From Erwinia sp. E602 (GTDB lineage Bacteria; Pseudomonadota; Gammaproteobacteria; Enterobacterales; Enterobacteriaceae): a stretch of 64,000 bases of DNA. Under the pieces are notes generated by a model, which saw only the letters and a list, made by a program, of their open reading frames with translations, ran no database searches and was not told where the DNA came from. The position numbers and the translations under genes are program-made. The stretch spans positions 124,001 to 188,000 of the forward strand of contig NZ_CP046581.1 in NCBI RefSeq assembly GCF_018141005.1, written 5' to 3'. Shown here piece after piece: positions 36,744 to 45,970 of this stretch; within the stretch, counting starts at the first letter, position 1, and each line of letters starts with the position of its first letter.

Positions 36744-37322
36744 TTATCCCTGTTCAATCAGCATCACCGCCGTGGTGTTCTCCTCCAGCGCCTCAAACAG
36801 GTGCGGTTCATCAGCCGGGTAGCTGATGTAATCACCGGCGGTCAGTTCCACCCAGCCCTCCAGCGGCCCCACCCTCGCCCGGCCACTGCTGAGGATCACA
36901 TGCTCCAGCGTGCCGGGCTGATGCGCGGCAGAAATCTTCGGTTCACCCGGCTGCACCTGCAGGCGATAAATATCACGCTGTGCCCCCGGTGGGCAGGTAG
37001 CCAGCAGCGTGGCCAGATAGTTTGCCTGGCCGGAGACCAGCGGCGTGCCCTCCCCGACGCGTATCACCTGCACCGGCTGTCGCGGCTGGGCGATCAGGCG
37101 ACTGACCGGCACGTTCAGCGCCATCGCCAGCGCCCACAGGGTTTCCAGTCCCGGATTGCCAATGCCGTTCTCCAGCTGTGAAAGCGTGGATTTGGCAATG
37201 CCCGCGCGTTTTGCCAGCTCGGTCACGCTGACCGCCAGCCGCTCCCGTTCACGGCGCAGCGCCTGTGCCAGCAGCAGTATGGGTGAGCCTGCCGCAGATT
37301 CAGGCGGGGTTAAATCACTCAT
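36744..37322 (-). CDS. XRE family regulator with cupin sensor domain
   Basis: A 192-residue regulator. Helix-turn-helix at about 18-72 (VSVTELAKRAGIAKSTLSQLENG) and a C-terminal cupin (about 110-190: EHVILSSGRARVGPLEG, GDYISYPADEPHLFE). Such proteins often control adjacent exporters or polyamine or amino acid genes. GGAG lies 6 bases before the ATG at 37322; earlier ATGs lack one. It diverges from an EamA exporter at 37455, its likely target. Confidence 0.9.
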   Translation of the reverse strand: MSDLTPPESAAGSPILLLAQALRRERERLAVSVTELAKRAGIAKSTLSQLENGIGNPGLETLWALAMALNVPVSRLIAQPRQPVQVIRVGEGTPLVSGQANYLATLLATCPPGAQRDIYRLQVQPGEPKISAAHQPGTLEHVILSSGRARVGPLEGWVELTAGDYISYPADEPHLFEALEENTTAVMLIEQG

Positions 37323-37454
37323 AGTGTTCTCCATATCGTACAAATGTTCTTTTTGACGAACGCCTCTTATGCGTTCATTATAATGTCCGCTCGTTCAATT
37401 TAACCTGTTAATCCACACCTGAAAACCTTTACGGACCTGATAAGGAGTCAAGAA

Positions 37455-38333
37455 ATGGTCTCAACCACGGGAACACTGCAAATGACCGCGGCAATGCTGG
37501 TCGCCGGTACCACCGGCTGGCTGGTAATCGCTTCCGGGCAGGATGCGTTAACCGCCGTTTTTTACCGCTGCCTGTTTGGCGCAGTGGCGATGGCGCTGGT
37601 CTGTTTTACCCTGCCCGGATCGTGGCAAGTGAGAATAACCCTGCATCAGTGGCTGCTGGTTGTCGCTGGCGGTATCGCACTGGTTTTAAACTGGGTGTTA
37701 CTGTTTACAGCGTACGCGTCGGCTTCGGTCAGTGTCGCAACCGTGACCTACCACACTCAGCCTTTTATGCTGACTGCGCTGAGTGCGCTGTTGTTTCGCG
37801 AAAAAATCTCCCGGCAGGCGGCTTTGTGGCTGGGGGTGGCGTTCGCGGGTGTCGTACTGATCGTCAGCGGAGGGCAGCCCGTCCGGTCAGGCGGGGAGCA
37901 TTATCTCTCCGGGGTGCTGCTGGCGCTGGGTGCCGCGTTCTGTTACTCGCTGGTTGCGATTGTGGCCCGTAGCGTAAAGCATATCTCCCCCCAAAAGCTG
38001 GTCCTCATCCAGCTGATTACCGGGACGCTGCTGTTACTGCCTTTTATGACACCGATTGAGGCAGAAAACCCGGTTAAGGTATGGTCGCTGCTGTTAATAC
38101 TGGGTGTGGTACATACTGCGCTGATGTCGACCTTGCTTTATGCGGGGATCGGTAAACTTAGCGGCAGCCTGGTGGCCGCGCTCTCATTTATTTATCCGGT
38201 GGTCACTATCGTTGTAGACTGGCTGGTCTTTGCCCACCGCCTTACGTTAGGGCAGTTCTGCGGCGCACTCATCATCCTTATTGCCACTGCGGCCAGCTAC
38301 CGGTTAAGAAATAACGCGAGCAGGAGAGCGTAA
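37455..38333 (+). CDS. EamA/DMT family exporter, divergent from XRE-cupin regulator
   Basis: A 292-residue ten-helix transporter. Segments include MLVAGTTGWLVIASGQ, VFYRCLFGAVAMALV, ASVSVATVTYHTQPFML and SLVAALSFIYPVVTIVVDW. AAGGAG precedes the ATG. With the regulator beside it, this looks like a self-contained export unit; the substrate is unknown. Confidence 0.88.
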   Translation: MVSTTGTLQMTAAMLVAGTTGWLVIASGQDALTAVFYRCLFGAVAMALVCFTLPGSWQVRITLHQWLLVVAGGIALVLNWVLLFTAYASASVSVATVTYHTQPFMLTALSALLFREKISRQAALWLGVAFAGVVLIVSGGQPVRSGGEHYLSGVLLALGAAFCYSLVAIVARSVKHISPQKLVLIQLITGTLLLLPFMTPIEAENPVKVWSLLLILGVVHTALMSTLLYAGIGKLSGSLVAALSFIYPVVTIVVDWLVFAHRLTLGQFCGALIILIATAASYRLRNNASRRA

Positions 38334-39183
38334 CCCGCATGAACAGAGCCTGTCTGACCCTAATATTGCAGGCAGGCACGCTGTTGTTGGCGGAGCATTA
38401 AAAAGTTAAAAGTATGTTGTAACTAGTTAATGTCGTAACGGGATTTCATACCGGCTTAACGTAAACTGACTCTGTTCACGCGCTGATGATATCTTTTTAC
38501 CGGCAACCCGCTGGCTAAAAAGTGGATATAGCGACTGAAGCCGTTTTATATCCGGTCAGCAGAATAGTCCGAAACCGTCCCCCCGACAAACCAGAATGAC
38601 CGTTACCTGACTGCTCACCTGACCCGCAGATACCGGGAATAATAACCTGGGTTAACTTTCCTCCCTGCCGACCTTCGCGGGCTGAGCAGCTAAGAGACGC
38701 CTGCATCATCAGATTGAATGCGCAAAAATGAGAACGAATAGCGGGATTTCTGGTTTACACGGGATGGTGACGGTTTATTTCACACCTGCCATAAGGCTAC
38801 ACGGGTGACAGCGTAACACCCGCAAAAAAAGTTAGCTTTTTTTGCGCTAAGAACAGGTGGCATACTCTGAAGAAAATCAATCATTAACAGCAGGATAGTC
38901 AGTTATTCTTCGCTAACGTAATTCAACGCGTTTTACCCGATCTTTCCGTGTAAAGTTTCAACAAGCCACGTAAGGCCTCGAAGTATAGTGTTAAGATTCA
39001 TCCCATTCGATGTAAATATAGCTACATCCTCGATTGCATCTCCGCTGACTTATGTGCACAACCTCACCTTTAATTGAACATTTTTTTAAATTACTGTTTT
39101 TTCCTCATTCATTTGAATGTACACTTGTCACTGGTACCTATGTTGACTAAATTTAAACCACCTTACAGGTTACGGATTCCGTT
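38334..39183. other. 850-base AT-rich intergenic region upstream of hns
   Basis: No gene is supported; a 64-residue minus-strand frame at 38515-38709 has no ribosome site or recognisable motif. A hairpin with arms CGCAAAAAAAG (38821-38831) and CTTTTTTTGCG (38836-38846), loop TTAG, is conspicuous. AT-rich, T-tract sequence from about 39050 to 39180 is where H-NS could bind its own promoter. Confidence 0.5.
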
Positions 39184-39588
39184 ATGAGCGAAACGCTGAA
39201 AGTATTAAATAACATTCGCACCCTGCGTGCGCAGGCTCGTGAAATTTCTTTAGCTGAGCTCGAAGAGATGCTGGAGAAACTGGAAGCGGTAGTGAACGAA
39301 AGACGTGAAGCAGATGCCGCTATCGCCTCTGAGATTAAAGAAAAAGAACAGAAACTGGCAAAATACCGCCAGATGCTGCTGGAAGATGGTATCGACCTGA
39401 GCGAACTGACCGCTGCAGATAATACCACTACCAAGACCCGTGCCAAGCGTGCACCGCGTCCGGCTAAGTATGAATATACTGACGAAAACGGCGAATCCAA
39501 ATCCTGGACCGGCCAGGGCCGTACCCCGGCGGTAATTAAGCAGGCGCTGGACGCAGGCAAAAAACTTGAAGATTTCCTGATCAAGTAA
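39184..39588 (+). CDS. hns: Plasmid-encoded H-NS family nucleoid protein
   Basis: A 134-residue H-NS/StpA homologue that coats AT-rich DNA and silences it. The N-terminal coiled-coil oligomerisation part (1-65) has [25 protein letters not shown]. After a basic linker with [12 protein letters not shown] comes the DNA-binding end [18 protein letters not shown], with the QGR hook that enters the minor groove. Plasmid H-NS proteins often quiet the plasmid in a new host. A terminator follows at once. Whether this is closer to chromosomal hns or stpA cannot be told by eye. Confidence 0.95.
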   Translation: MSETLKVLNNIRTLRAQAREISLAELEEMLEKLEAVVNERREADAAIASEIKEKEQKLAKYRQMLLEDGIDLSELTAADNTTTKTRAKRAPRPAKYEYTDENGESKSWTGQGRTPAVIKQALDAGKKLEDFLIK

Positions 39589-39594
39589 CAAAAC

Positions 39595-39623
39595 CGGCCA
39601 CCCGTCAGGTGGCCGTTTTTTTT
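39595..39623 (+). terminator. Rho-independent terminator after hns
   Basis: Arms CGGCCACC (39595-39602) and GGTGGCCG (39608-39615), loop CGTCA, followed by eight T. Confidence 0.95.
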
Positions 39624-39890
39624 CCTGCCACTCCCCTCGTCTTTCAGTTTTCCACCTCAGTTGTCCCTGAGATTTACCCCCCACTGCCGTCCGATCGACA
39701 CCTCTGCTGCGGTATCTGTGCCCTGCCTTTTAACCATCCCCTGTCACACGCTCTGTTTTCAGCTTTCTCCTTCACAGCCTTATGCGCAAAACGCAAATAG
39801 CCAGAAGAATTCCTTGCTTCACCTTGACCGTTGTCAGGCCTGATATTGGTTGCCAGCAGGCACATCAAACTGACAATAAAGGAATTCCTT
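39624..39890. other. Leader of the second ABC transporter cluster
   Basis: No gene is present. The ribosome binding site of the next gene lies inside the palindrome AAGGAATTCCTT (39879-39890) directly before its ATG, and AGAATTCCTTG occurs again near 39806. Folding of that palindrome could hide the ribosome site. Confidence 0.4.
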
Positions 39891-41519
39891 ATGCGCAACA
39901 CGTTTCGCCTTCAGGCACTTGCCGGGGCTTTGGCACTTTTAACCGGTTCTGTTATCGCCCATGCGGCAGATAAGCCGGTGCAGGGCGGTACGCTGATCTA
40001 TTTAGAGCAACAGGCACACACCAATCTTTACCCCCCTGCCGGTGGGTTTTATCCTAACGGCGGTATTCTTAATCAAATTACCGATAAGCTGACCTGGCAA
40101 AATCCCGAAACGCTGCAGGTGGAACCCTGGATTGCTGAAAGCTGGAGCAGCAACGCGGAGAAAACGGAATATACCTTTAAAATTCGCCCGGGCGTGACCT
40201 TCTCCGACGGCACGCCGCTGGATGCCAGTGCGGTGGCGAAAAACTTTGATACCTATGGTCTGGGAAATAAAGCGCAGCGCCTCCCGGTATCAGAAGTGAT
40301 CAATAACTATGAACGCAGCGAAGTGGTCGATCCGCTGACGGTGAAATTCTACTTTAAGAAATCCTCCCCGGGCTTTCTGCAGGGGACAGCCACGATAGGC
40401 TCCGGTCTGGTTTCTCTCAGCACCCTTGCGCGTAATTTTGAGGCGCTGGGCGATGCGCGTCATATTATCGGTTCCGGCCCGTTTGTGGTCACCGGCGAAA
40501 AGCTCGGACGTGAAGTCGATCTCAGCGTGCGCAAAGATTATAACTGGGGTCCGAAAAATGGCGCTCAGCAGGGCCGCGCTAACCTCGACGCGATCAAAAT
40601 TATCGTGACGCCGGAAGACAGCGTGCGCATCGGCGCGTTGCTGGCCGGCCAGGCCGGGGCGATCCGTCAGGTGCAGGCTTATGATGAGAAGCAGGCACAG
40701 CAGCAGAACTTCCCGATCTACGCCGCACCAACCCGCGGCATCAATGACAGCCTGAGTTTCCGCCCGGATAACCCGCTGGTGTCTGAACTGAAAGTGCGCC
40801 AGGCGCTGCTGCACGCCACCAACAGCCGTCAGATCGTCGATACGCTGTTCTCGCCTAACTACCCGGTGGCCACGTCCGTGCTGGCCGCCTCGGCGGCAGG
40901 CTACGTTGATCTCAGCGACAGGCTGAAGTTTGATCCGGCGCTGGCAAATAAATTACTGGACGAAGCAGGCTGGAAGGCGGGCAGCGACGGCATCCGCCAG
41001 AAAGACGGCCAGAAACTGGCGCTGACGGTGTACGAATCCCTGCCGCAGCCGCAGAACAAAGAGGTTCTGCAGCTGGTGGCGCAGCAGTGGAAGCAGGTCG
41101 GCGTGGCGCTGGCGGTGAAGGCCGGCGATGCCGGCAGCAAAACCGTCGACAGCCTCGATCCGCTGAAAACCCCGGTTAACGTCACCGAAGTCGGCCGCGC
41201 CGACCCGGACGTGGTGAAAAGCCAGTTCTACCCGACCAACCGCGATGCGCTGTTGCAGAAAGGCGGTTCCAGCAGCCTGGTGAAAAACTTCCGTGATGAC
41301 AGGCTGAACGCGCTGCTGGAAGGCATTGCCGCGGAAACCGATCCGCAGAAACGGCTCGCGCTGACCGGCGACACGCAGCGCTACCTTATCGATAACGCCT
41401 ATAACATCCCGATCTTCGAAGAGCCGCAGGTGTTCGCCAGCGCGCCGTGGCTGAAAGGGCTGAGCTTTGAGGCCGTGGGCCGCCCGAGCTTCTACGGCGT
41501 CTGGCTGGATAAAAAGTAA
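39891..41519 (+). CDS. Peptide-type ABC transporter substrate-binding protein (KPN_01854-like)
   Basis: A 542-residue periplasmic SBP_bac_5 protein with signal peptide to about 24 (AHA/ADK). Segments: GGTLIYLEQQAHTNLYPPAG, PWIAESWSSNAEKTEYTFKI, FSDGTPLDASAVAKNFD. The cluster that follows (permeases, double ATPase, luciferase-like oxygenase, CMD and VOC-type proteins) matches the KPN_01854/Avi_7169 group as I remember it. The ligand is unknown. The ATG at 39891 has AAGGA 7 bases upstream. Confidence 0.92.
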   Translation: MRNTFRLQALAGALALLTGSVIAHAADKPVQGGTLIYLEQQAHTNLYPPAGGFYPNGGILNQITDKLTWQNPETLQVEPWIAESWSSNAEKTEYTFKIRPGVTFSDGTPLDASAVAKNFDTYGLGNKAQRLPVSEVINNYERSEVVDPLTVKFYFKKSSPGFLQGTATIGSGLVSLSTLARNFEALGDARHIIGSGPFVVTGEKLGREVDLSVRKDYNWGPKNGAQQGRANLDAIKIIVTPEDSVRIGALLAGQAGAIRQVQAYDEKQAQQQNFPIYAAPTRGINDSLSFRPDNPLVSELKVRQALLHATNSRQIVDTLFSPNYPVATSVLAASAAGYVDLSDRLKFDPALANKLLDEAGWKAGSDGIRQKDGQKLALTVYESLPQPQNKEVLQLVAQQWKQVGVALAVKAGDAGSKTVDSLDPLKTPVNVTEVGRADPDVVKSQFYPTNRDALLQKGGSSSLVKNFRDDRLNALLEGIAAETDPQKRLALTGDTQRYLIDNAYNIPIFEEPQVFASAPWLKGLSFEAVGRPSFYGVWLDKK

Positions 41520-41527
41520 GGCTGACC

Positions 41528-42475
41528 ATGATGACAGGCTATTTCACGCGCAGGCTGGGCCAGGCCCTGCTGGTTTTATGGGCGGCGTTTACCGTGTCGT
41601 TCTTCCTGCTGCAGGTGCTGCCGGGCGATGCGGTGCTGATTAAGTTTCAGAACCCGGACCTCGGCCTCAGCCCGGCGCAGATCGAAGAGATGCGCCAGGC
41701 CTACGGGGCGACCACGCCGCTGTGGCAGCAGTATCTGCACACGCTCGGCAGCATGCTGCACGGGGATTTTGGCTTCTCGGTGCAGGCGGGGGTCCCGGTC
41801 AGCGAGCTGCTGGCCGAGAATTTCCCGGCCACGCTGCGCCTGGCGCTGCCCGGCTTTCTGCTGGCGGCCCTGCTTGCCGTGACCATCGCTTTTGTCTCCA
41901 GCCTTACCGGGCTGCGCTGGCTGCGTAATGCGCTGCAGTCGCTGCCCGCGCTGTTTATCTCGATACCCACCTTCTGGCTGGGTATCGCACTGATTCAGGT
42001 GTTTTCCTTCCAGCTGCGCTGGATCCCGGTGATTAATCCGGGAGAGATCGCCGGCCTGATCCTGCCGGTGCTTACCCTCGCGATACCGATTTCAGCGCCG
42101 CTGGCACAAATTCTGATCCGCAGCATCGACCAGGTGCAGACCCAGCCGTTTGTCGCGGTGGCGCGTGCCAAAGGCGCAAGCCAGCGCCGGGTGTTGTGGC
42201 ACCACGTGGCGCGCAATGCTCTGCTGCCGGTGCTGACCATTGCCGGGCTGCTGCTCGGCGAGCTGATCGCCGGCGCGCTGATTACTGAAACGGTGTTTGG
42301 CTTAAGCGGACTCGGCCAGCTGACCCAGCAGGCGGTCAATAATCAGGATGTGGCGGTGCTGCAGGCGGTGGTGATGATCTCCGCTACCGGCTTTGTGGCG
42401 ATTAATCTGCTGGTCGACGTGGTCTCACCGCTGCTCGATCCGCGCATCCGGCATTACCAGAGGGCAACATCATGA
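41528..42475 (+). CDS. ABC transporter permease, DppB type (second cluster)
   Basis: A 315-residue permease. LPGDAVLIKFQNPDLGLSP, TLGSMLHGDFGFSVQ, an EAA-like VAVARAKGASQRRVLWHHV and GALITETVFGLSGLGQL are family segments. Six membrane segments are expected. It starts 8 bases after the binding protein and overlaps the next permease by 4 bases. An ATG at 41531 is an equal alternative start. Confidence 0.93.
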   Translation: MMTGYFTRRLGQALLVLWAAFTVSFFLLQVLPGDAVLIKFQNPDLGLSPAQIEEMRQAYGATTPLWQQYLHTLGSMLHGDFGFSVQAGVPVSELLAENFPATLRLALPGFLLAALLAVTIAFVSSLTGLRWLRNALQSLPALFISIPTFWLGIALIQVFSFQLRWIPVINPGEIAGLILPVLTLAIPISAPLAQILIRSIDQVQTQPFVAVARAKGASQRRVLWHHVARNALLPVLTIAGLLLGELIAGALITETVFGLSGLGQLTQQAVNNQDVAVLQAVVMISATGFVAINLLVDVVSPLLDPRIRHYQRATS

Positions 42476-43326
42476 GTCTGATCGCAGACAACAGCCTCAA
42501 GTCCGTGCGCGGCGTGCGGGCGCTCTTTCCCGGTCAGCTGAAGCCGGGTCTGCTGCTGGCGTGGGCGGTGCTGGCGCTGGCGATCCTGTGGGCGGTGGCC
42601 CCGGGCTGGTTTACCGCGTGGAGCCCGACCGAGGGCACGCCGGGCGCGCAGCGGCTGGCCCCGCAGGCAGGCCACTGGCTCGGTACCGACCAGCTGGGTC
42701 GCGACCTCTATGCGCGCATCGTCTGGGGCGCATCACATTCGCTGAGCGGCGCGCTGGTAGCCGTGGCGCTGGGGCTGACCGTGGGCACGCTGCTCGGCGT
42801 GGTGGCCGGCGCGCTCGGCGGGCGCAGCGAGAGCGTGGTGATGCGCATCGTGGACGTGCTGCTGGCGATCCCCGGCCTGCTGCTGTCGCTGAGCATAATT
42901 ATTCTGCTGGGCTTTGGCACGGTTAACGCCGCCATCGCCGTGGGCATCACCTCGGTGGCGAATTTTGCCCGCCTGGCACGTTCGGAGGTGGTGCGCGTGC
43001 GTCACGCGGAGTACGTTGAAGCGGCTTACGGCAGCGGCGGCACCTTTTTCTCGGTGCTGTGGCGGCACATCCTGCCCAACTCGCTGACGCCAGTGCTGGC
43101 CTTCTCGGCCCTGCAGTTCGGCAGCGCGATCCTTGCTATCTCGACCCTGAGCTTCCTCGGCTACGGCACCCCACCGCCAACCCCGGAGTGGGGCCTGCTG
43201 ATTGCCGAAGGGCGCAACTATATCTCCACCGCCTGGTGGCTGACCACCTTCCCCGGCGTCGTCGTGGTGCTGGTGGTGCTGGCTACCAACCGCATCAGTC
43301 ATCACTTTTCAGGAGGTCGCCGGTGA
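42472..43326 (+). CDS. ABC transporter permease, DppC type (second cluster)
   Basis: A 284-residue partner permease. HWLGTDQLGRDLYARIVWGA, EYVEAAYGSGGTFFSVLWRH and STLSFLGYGTPPPTPEWGLL are DppC features. Its stop overlaps the GTG start of the ATPase, so these genes are translated together. Confidence 0.94.
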   Translation: MSLIADNSLKSVRGVRALFPGQLKPGLLLAWAVLALAILWAVAPGWFTAWSPTEGTPGAQRLAPQAGHWLGTDQLGRDLYARIVWGASHSLSGALVAVALGLTVGTLLGVVAGALGGRSESVVMRIVDVLLAIPGLLLSLSIIILLGFGTVNAAIAVGITSVANFARLARSEVVRVRHAEYVEAAYGSGGTFFSVLWRHILPNSLTPVLAFSALQFGSAILAISTLSFLGYGTPPPTPEWGLLIAEGRNYISTAWWLTTFPGVVVVLVVLATNRISHHFSGGRR

Positions 43327-44942
43327 GTGAATCCATCCATCCGGTGCTGCAGGTGGACAACCTCAGCATCGCCTACCGCAGCGGCGGGCAACGCAAGCGC
43401 GTGGTGCATAACGTCTCGTTCCGGGTGAATCGTGGCGAGGTGGTGGCGCTGGTCGGCGAGTCCGGCTCCGGCAAAACCACCACCGCCCAGGCGATAATTG
43501 GCCTGCTGGCCGGGAATGGCGAGCGAGAGTCCGGCGAAATCTGGCTGAACGGCGCGGAGATCGGCGGCTGGTCGCAGAAGCGGCTGGACGGCGTGCGCGG
43601 CGCGGTGGTCAGCCTGATCCCGCAGGATCCCGGCAGTTCGCTGAACCCGGTGAAAACCATTGGCCAGCAGGTTGAGGAAGTGCTGCAGCTGCACCAGCGG
43701 CTGTCGCGTCAGGAGCGTCAGCAGCGCGTGGTGGCCCTGCTGACCCGCGTCGGGCTGTCGCACCCGGAGCGGCGGGCCGGGCAGTATCCGCACCAGCTGT
43801 CGGGCGGCATGAAACAGCGGGTGCTGATCGCTATCGCTATCGCGCTGAAACCGGCGCTGATTATCGCCGATGAGCCGACCAGCGCGCTGGACGTGACGGT
43901 GCAGAAACGCATTCTCGACCTGATTGACGAGCTGCGCCGCGAGTCAGGTACCGCCGTGCTGTTTGTCACCCACGACCTGGCGGTGGCCGCCGCGCGCGCC
44001 GATCGCATCCTGGTGTTTCGTCAGGGAGAAGTGCAGGAACAGGGGCTGGCCGACGATATCCTGCGGCGGCCGCAGCATCCTTACACCCGCCAGCTGTTTG
44101 CCGATGCGCCCGCGCTCTCTGCCGCCATTCCGCCGCCCCCTGCGGCGCGCTTTTCCCAGCCGGCGATTGAGATTGCGGGCGTCAGCAGGCACTTCTCTCT
44201 CGGTGGCGGCGAAGGTTTCCAGGCGCTGAATAACGTCTCCTTCAGCGTCGCGCGCGGCACCACCCACGCGCTGGTCGGCGAGTCCGGTTCCGGCAAAACC
44301 ACGCTGGCACGTATTCTGCTCGGCTTTCAGCAGGCAGACAGCGGCCGGGTGACTATCGACGGCATTGATGCCACGCAGCTGAAGGGCGAAGCGCTGCGGC
44401 AGCTGCGCCGCAAAATTCAGCTGGTCTATCAGAACCCGTTTGCCTCGCTCGATCCCTCACAGACGCTGTTCCGGGTTATTGAGGAGCCGCTGCTGAACTT
44501 TGAACCCCTGAGCCGCGACGAACGCCGTCAGCGCGTGGAGGAGGCAGCCATCCGGGTGGCGCTGCCGCTGCCGCTGCTGGAACGTAAACCGCACGAGCTC
44601 TCCGGCGGCCAGCGTCAGCGGGTGGCAATTGCCCGCGCGCTGGTGCTGCGCCCGCAGATCCTGGTGCTGGATGAGGCCACCTCGGCGCTGGACGTCACCA
44701 TTCAGGCGCAGATCCTCGCTCTGCTGCGGCAGCTGCAACAGGACCTCGGGCTGACCTATCTGTTTATTTCTCACGATCTGGCCACCGTGCGTCAGCTGGC
44801 GCACAGCGTCTCGGTGCTGCGCGCCGGGCAGCAGATCGATTACGGTAACACCGGCGATGTTTTCAGCAATCCCGTCAGCGACTATACCCGCGAGCTGATC
44901 GCCGCCATTCCCACCCTGACACGCGCTAAGGACACCGCATGA
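43323..44942 (+). CDS. ABC transporter ATPase with two fused domains (second cluster)
   Basis: A 539-residue double ATPase. First domain: [33 protein letters not shown]. Second: [32 protein letters not shown]. The start is a GTG at 43323 behind AGGAGG (43311-43316), overlapping the permease stop as GTGA; a longer frame to 43059 only reads through the permease gene. It overlaps the next gene by ATGA. Confidence 0.94.
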   Translation: MSESIHPVLQVDNLSIAYRSGGQRKRVVHNVSFRVNRGEVVALVGESGSGKTTTAQAIIGLLAGNGERESGEIWLNGAEIGGWSQKRLDGVRGAVVSLIPQDPGSSLNPVKTIGQQVEEVLQLHQRLSRQERQQRVVALLTRVGLSHPERRAGQYPHQLSGGMKQRVLIAIAIALKPALIIADEPTSALDVTVQKRILDLIDELRRESGTAVLFVTHDLAVAAARADRILVFRQGEVQEQGLADDILRRPQHPYTRQLFADAPALSAAIPPPPAARFSQPAIEIAGVSRHFSLGGGEGFQALNNVSFSVARGTTHALVGESGSGKTTLARILLGFQQADSGRVTIDGIDATQLKGEALRQLRRKIQLVYQNPFASLDPSQTLFRVIEEPLLNFEPLSRDERRQRVEEAAIRVALPLPLLERKPHELSGGQRQRVAIARALVLRPQILVLDEATSALDVTIQAQILALLRQLQQDLGLTYLFISHDLATVRQLAHSVSVLRAGQQIDYGNTGDVFSNPVSDYTRELIAAIPTLTRAKDTA

Positions 44943-45970
44943 CAGCCAAACGTCTTGGATTCTTTACCCGCCTGCTGGACCAAACCAGCGCGCAGGAACG
45001 TTACCGCCTCGCCACCCTGCAGATCCTGCACGCGGAGCGGCTGGGGTTTGATACCGCCTGGGTTGCCCAGCACCATTTTCACGAGGCCGAAGGCGGCCTG
45101 CCCTCGCCGCTGCTGTTCCTCGCCAGCGTCGCCGCGCAGACCTCACGCATCCGCCTCGGCACCGCGATCATCACCCTGCCGATGGAGAATGCGCTGCGCG
45201 TCGCGGAAGATGCGGCGGTACTGGACCTGCTGAGTGACCACCGGCTGGAGCTGGGGCTGGGTTCCGGCGGCACGCCGGACTCGTTTCTGCCGTTCGGTCT
45301 GACTTTTGATCGGCGTACAGAGGCGTTTTCTGCCAACCTGGAGACGCTGTTACAGGCATGGCGTGGCGACGCCCTCGGCCATGAACAGAACCGGCTCTAC
45401 CCTGCTGCCCCACAGCTGGCCGATCGCCTGTGGCAGGCCACCTTCTCGGTGGCGGGCGCCGCGCGCGCCGGTGCCGCCGGCCACGGGCTGATGCTCTCGC
45501 GCACTCAGCCCCGCCCGCCCGGACAGCCGCGCCTGGCGCTGGATGCGATCCAGAACCCGATCATTGACGCATACCTCGCCGCCCTGCCTGCGGGGGTGGA
45601 GCCGCGCATCCTCGCCTCACGCACCGCCTTTGTCAGCCGTGATGGCGCAGAGGCCCGGCGGCTGGCGCTGCCGGGGCTGACCGCGCAGGCGGAGCATCAT
45701 CGCCGCGCTGGCCATCAGGTGGCGGGCGACACCCTTGATGACTATATCGCCGCGTTCGATGTCCATCTCGGCACGCCGGAACAGGTAGAGGCCTCTCTGC
45801 GGCAGGACAGCAGCCTGGCACGGGTGACCGATGTGTCATTCCAGGTACACTCCATCGATCCGCCGCATGAACAGATCCTCACCTCAATTGAATTGCTGGC
45901 CAGCGAGGTTGCCCCGGCGCTCGGCTGGCGTAAGCCCGTATCCAGAGTGACCCACAAGGAGCGCGTATGA
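44939..45970 (+). CDS. Luciferase-like FMN-dependent monooxygenase (KPN_01858-like)
   Basis: A 343-residue LLM oxygenase. Segments: LGFFTRLLDQ, ERLGFDTAWVAQHHF, TSRIRLGTAIITLPMENALR, LLSDHRLELGLGSGG. It is of a different subfamily from the NtaA-type protein at 32595. It overlaps both neighbours by 4 bases. It needs reduced FMN from an unlinked reductase. Confidence 0.92.
   Translation: MTAKRLGFFTRLLDQTSAQERYRLATLQILHAERLGFDTAWVAQHHFHEAEGGLPSPLLFLASVAAQTSRIRLGTAIITLPMENALRVAEDAAVLDLLSDHRLELGLGSGGTPDSFLPFGLTFDRRTEAFSANLETLLQAWRGDALGHEQNRLYPAAPQLADRLWQATFSVAGAARAGAAGHGLMLSRTQPRPPGQPRLALDAIQNPIIDAYLAALPAGVEPRILASRTAFVSRDGAEARRLALPGLTAQAEHHRRAGHQVAGDTLDDYIAAFDVHLGTPEQVEASLRQDSSLARVTDVSFQVHSIDPPHEQILTSIELLASEVAPALGWRKPVSRVTHKERV

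Noticed and set aside
38515..38709. 64-residue open frame upstream of hns
   Set aside because: No ribosome site and low-complexity content; not supported as a gene.
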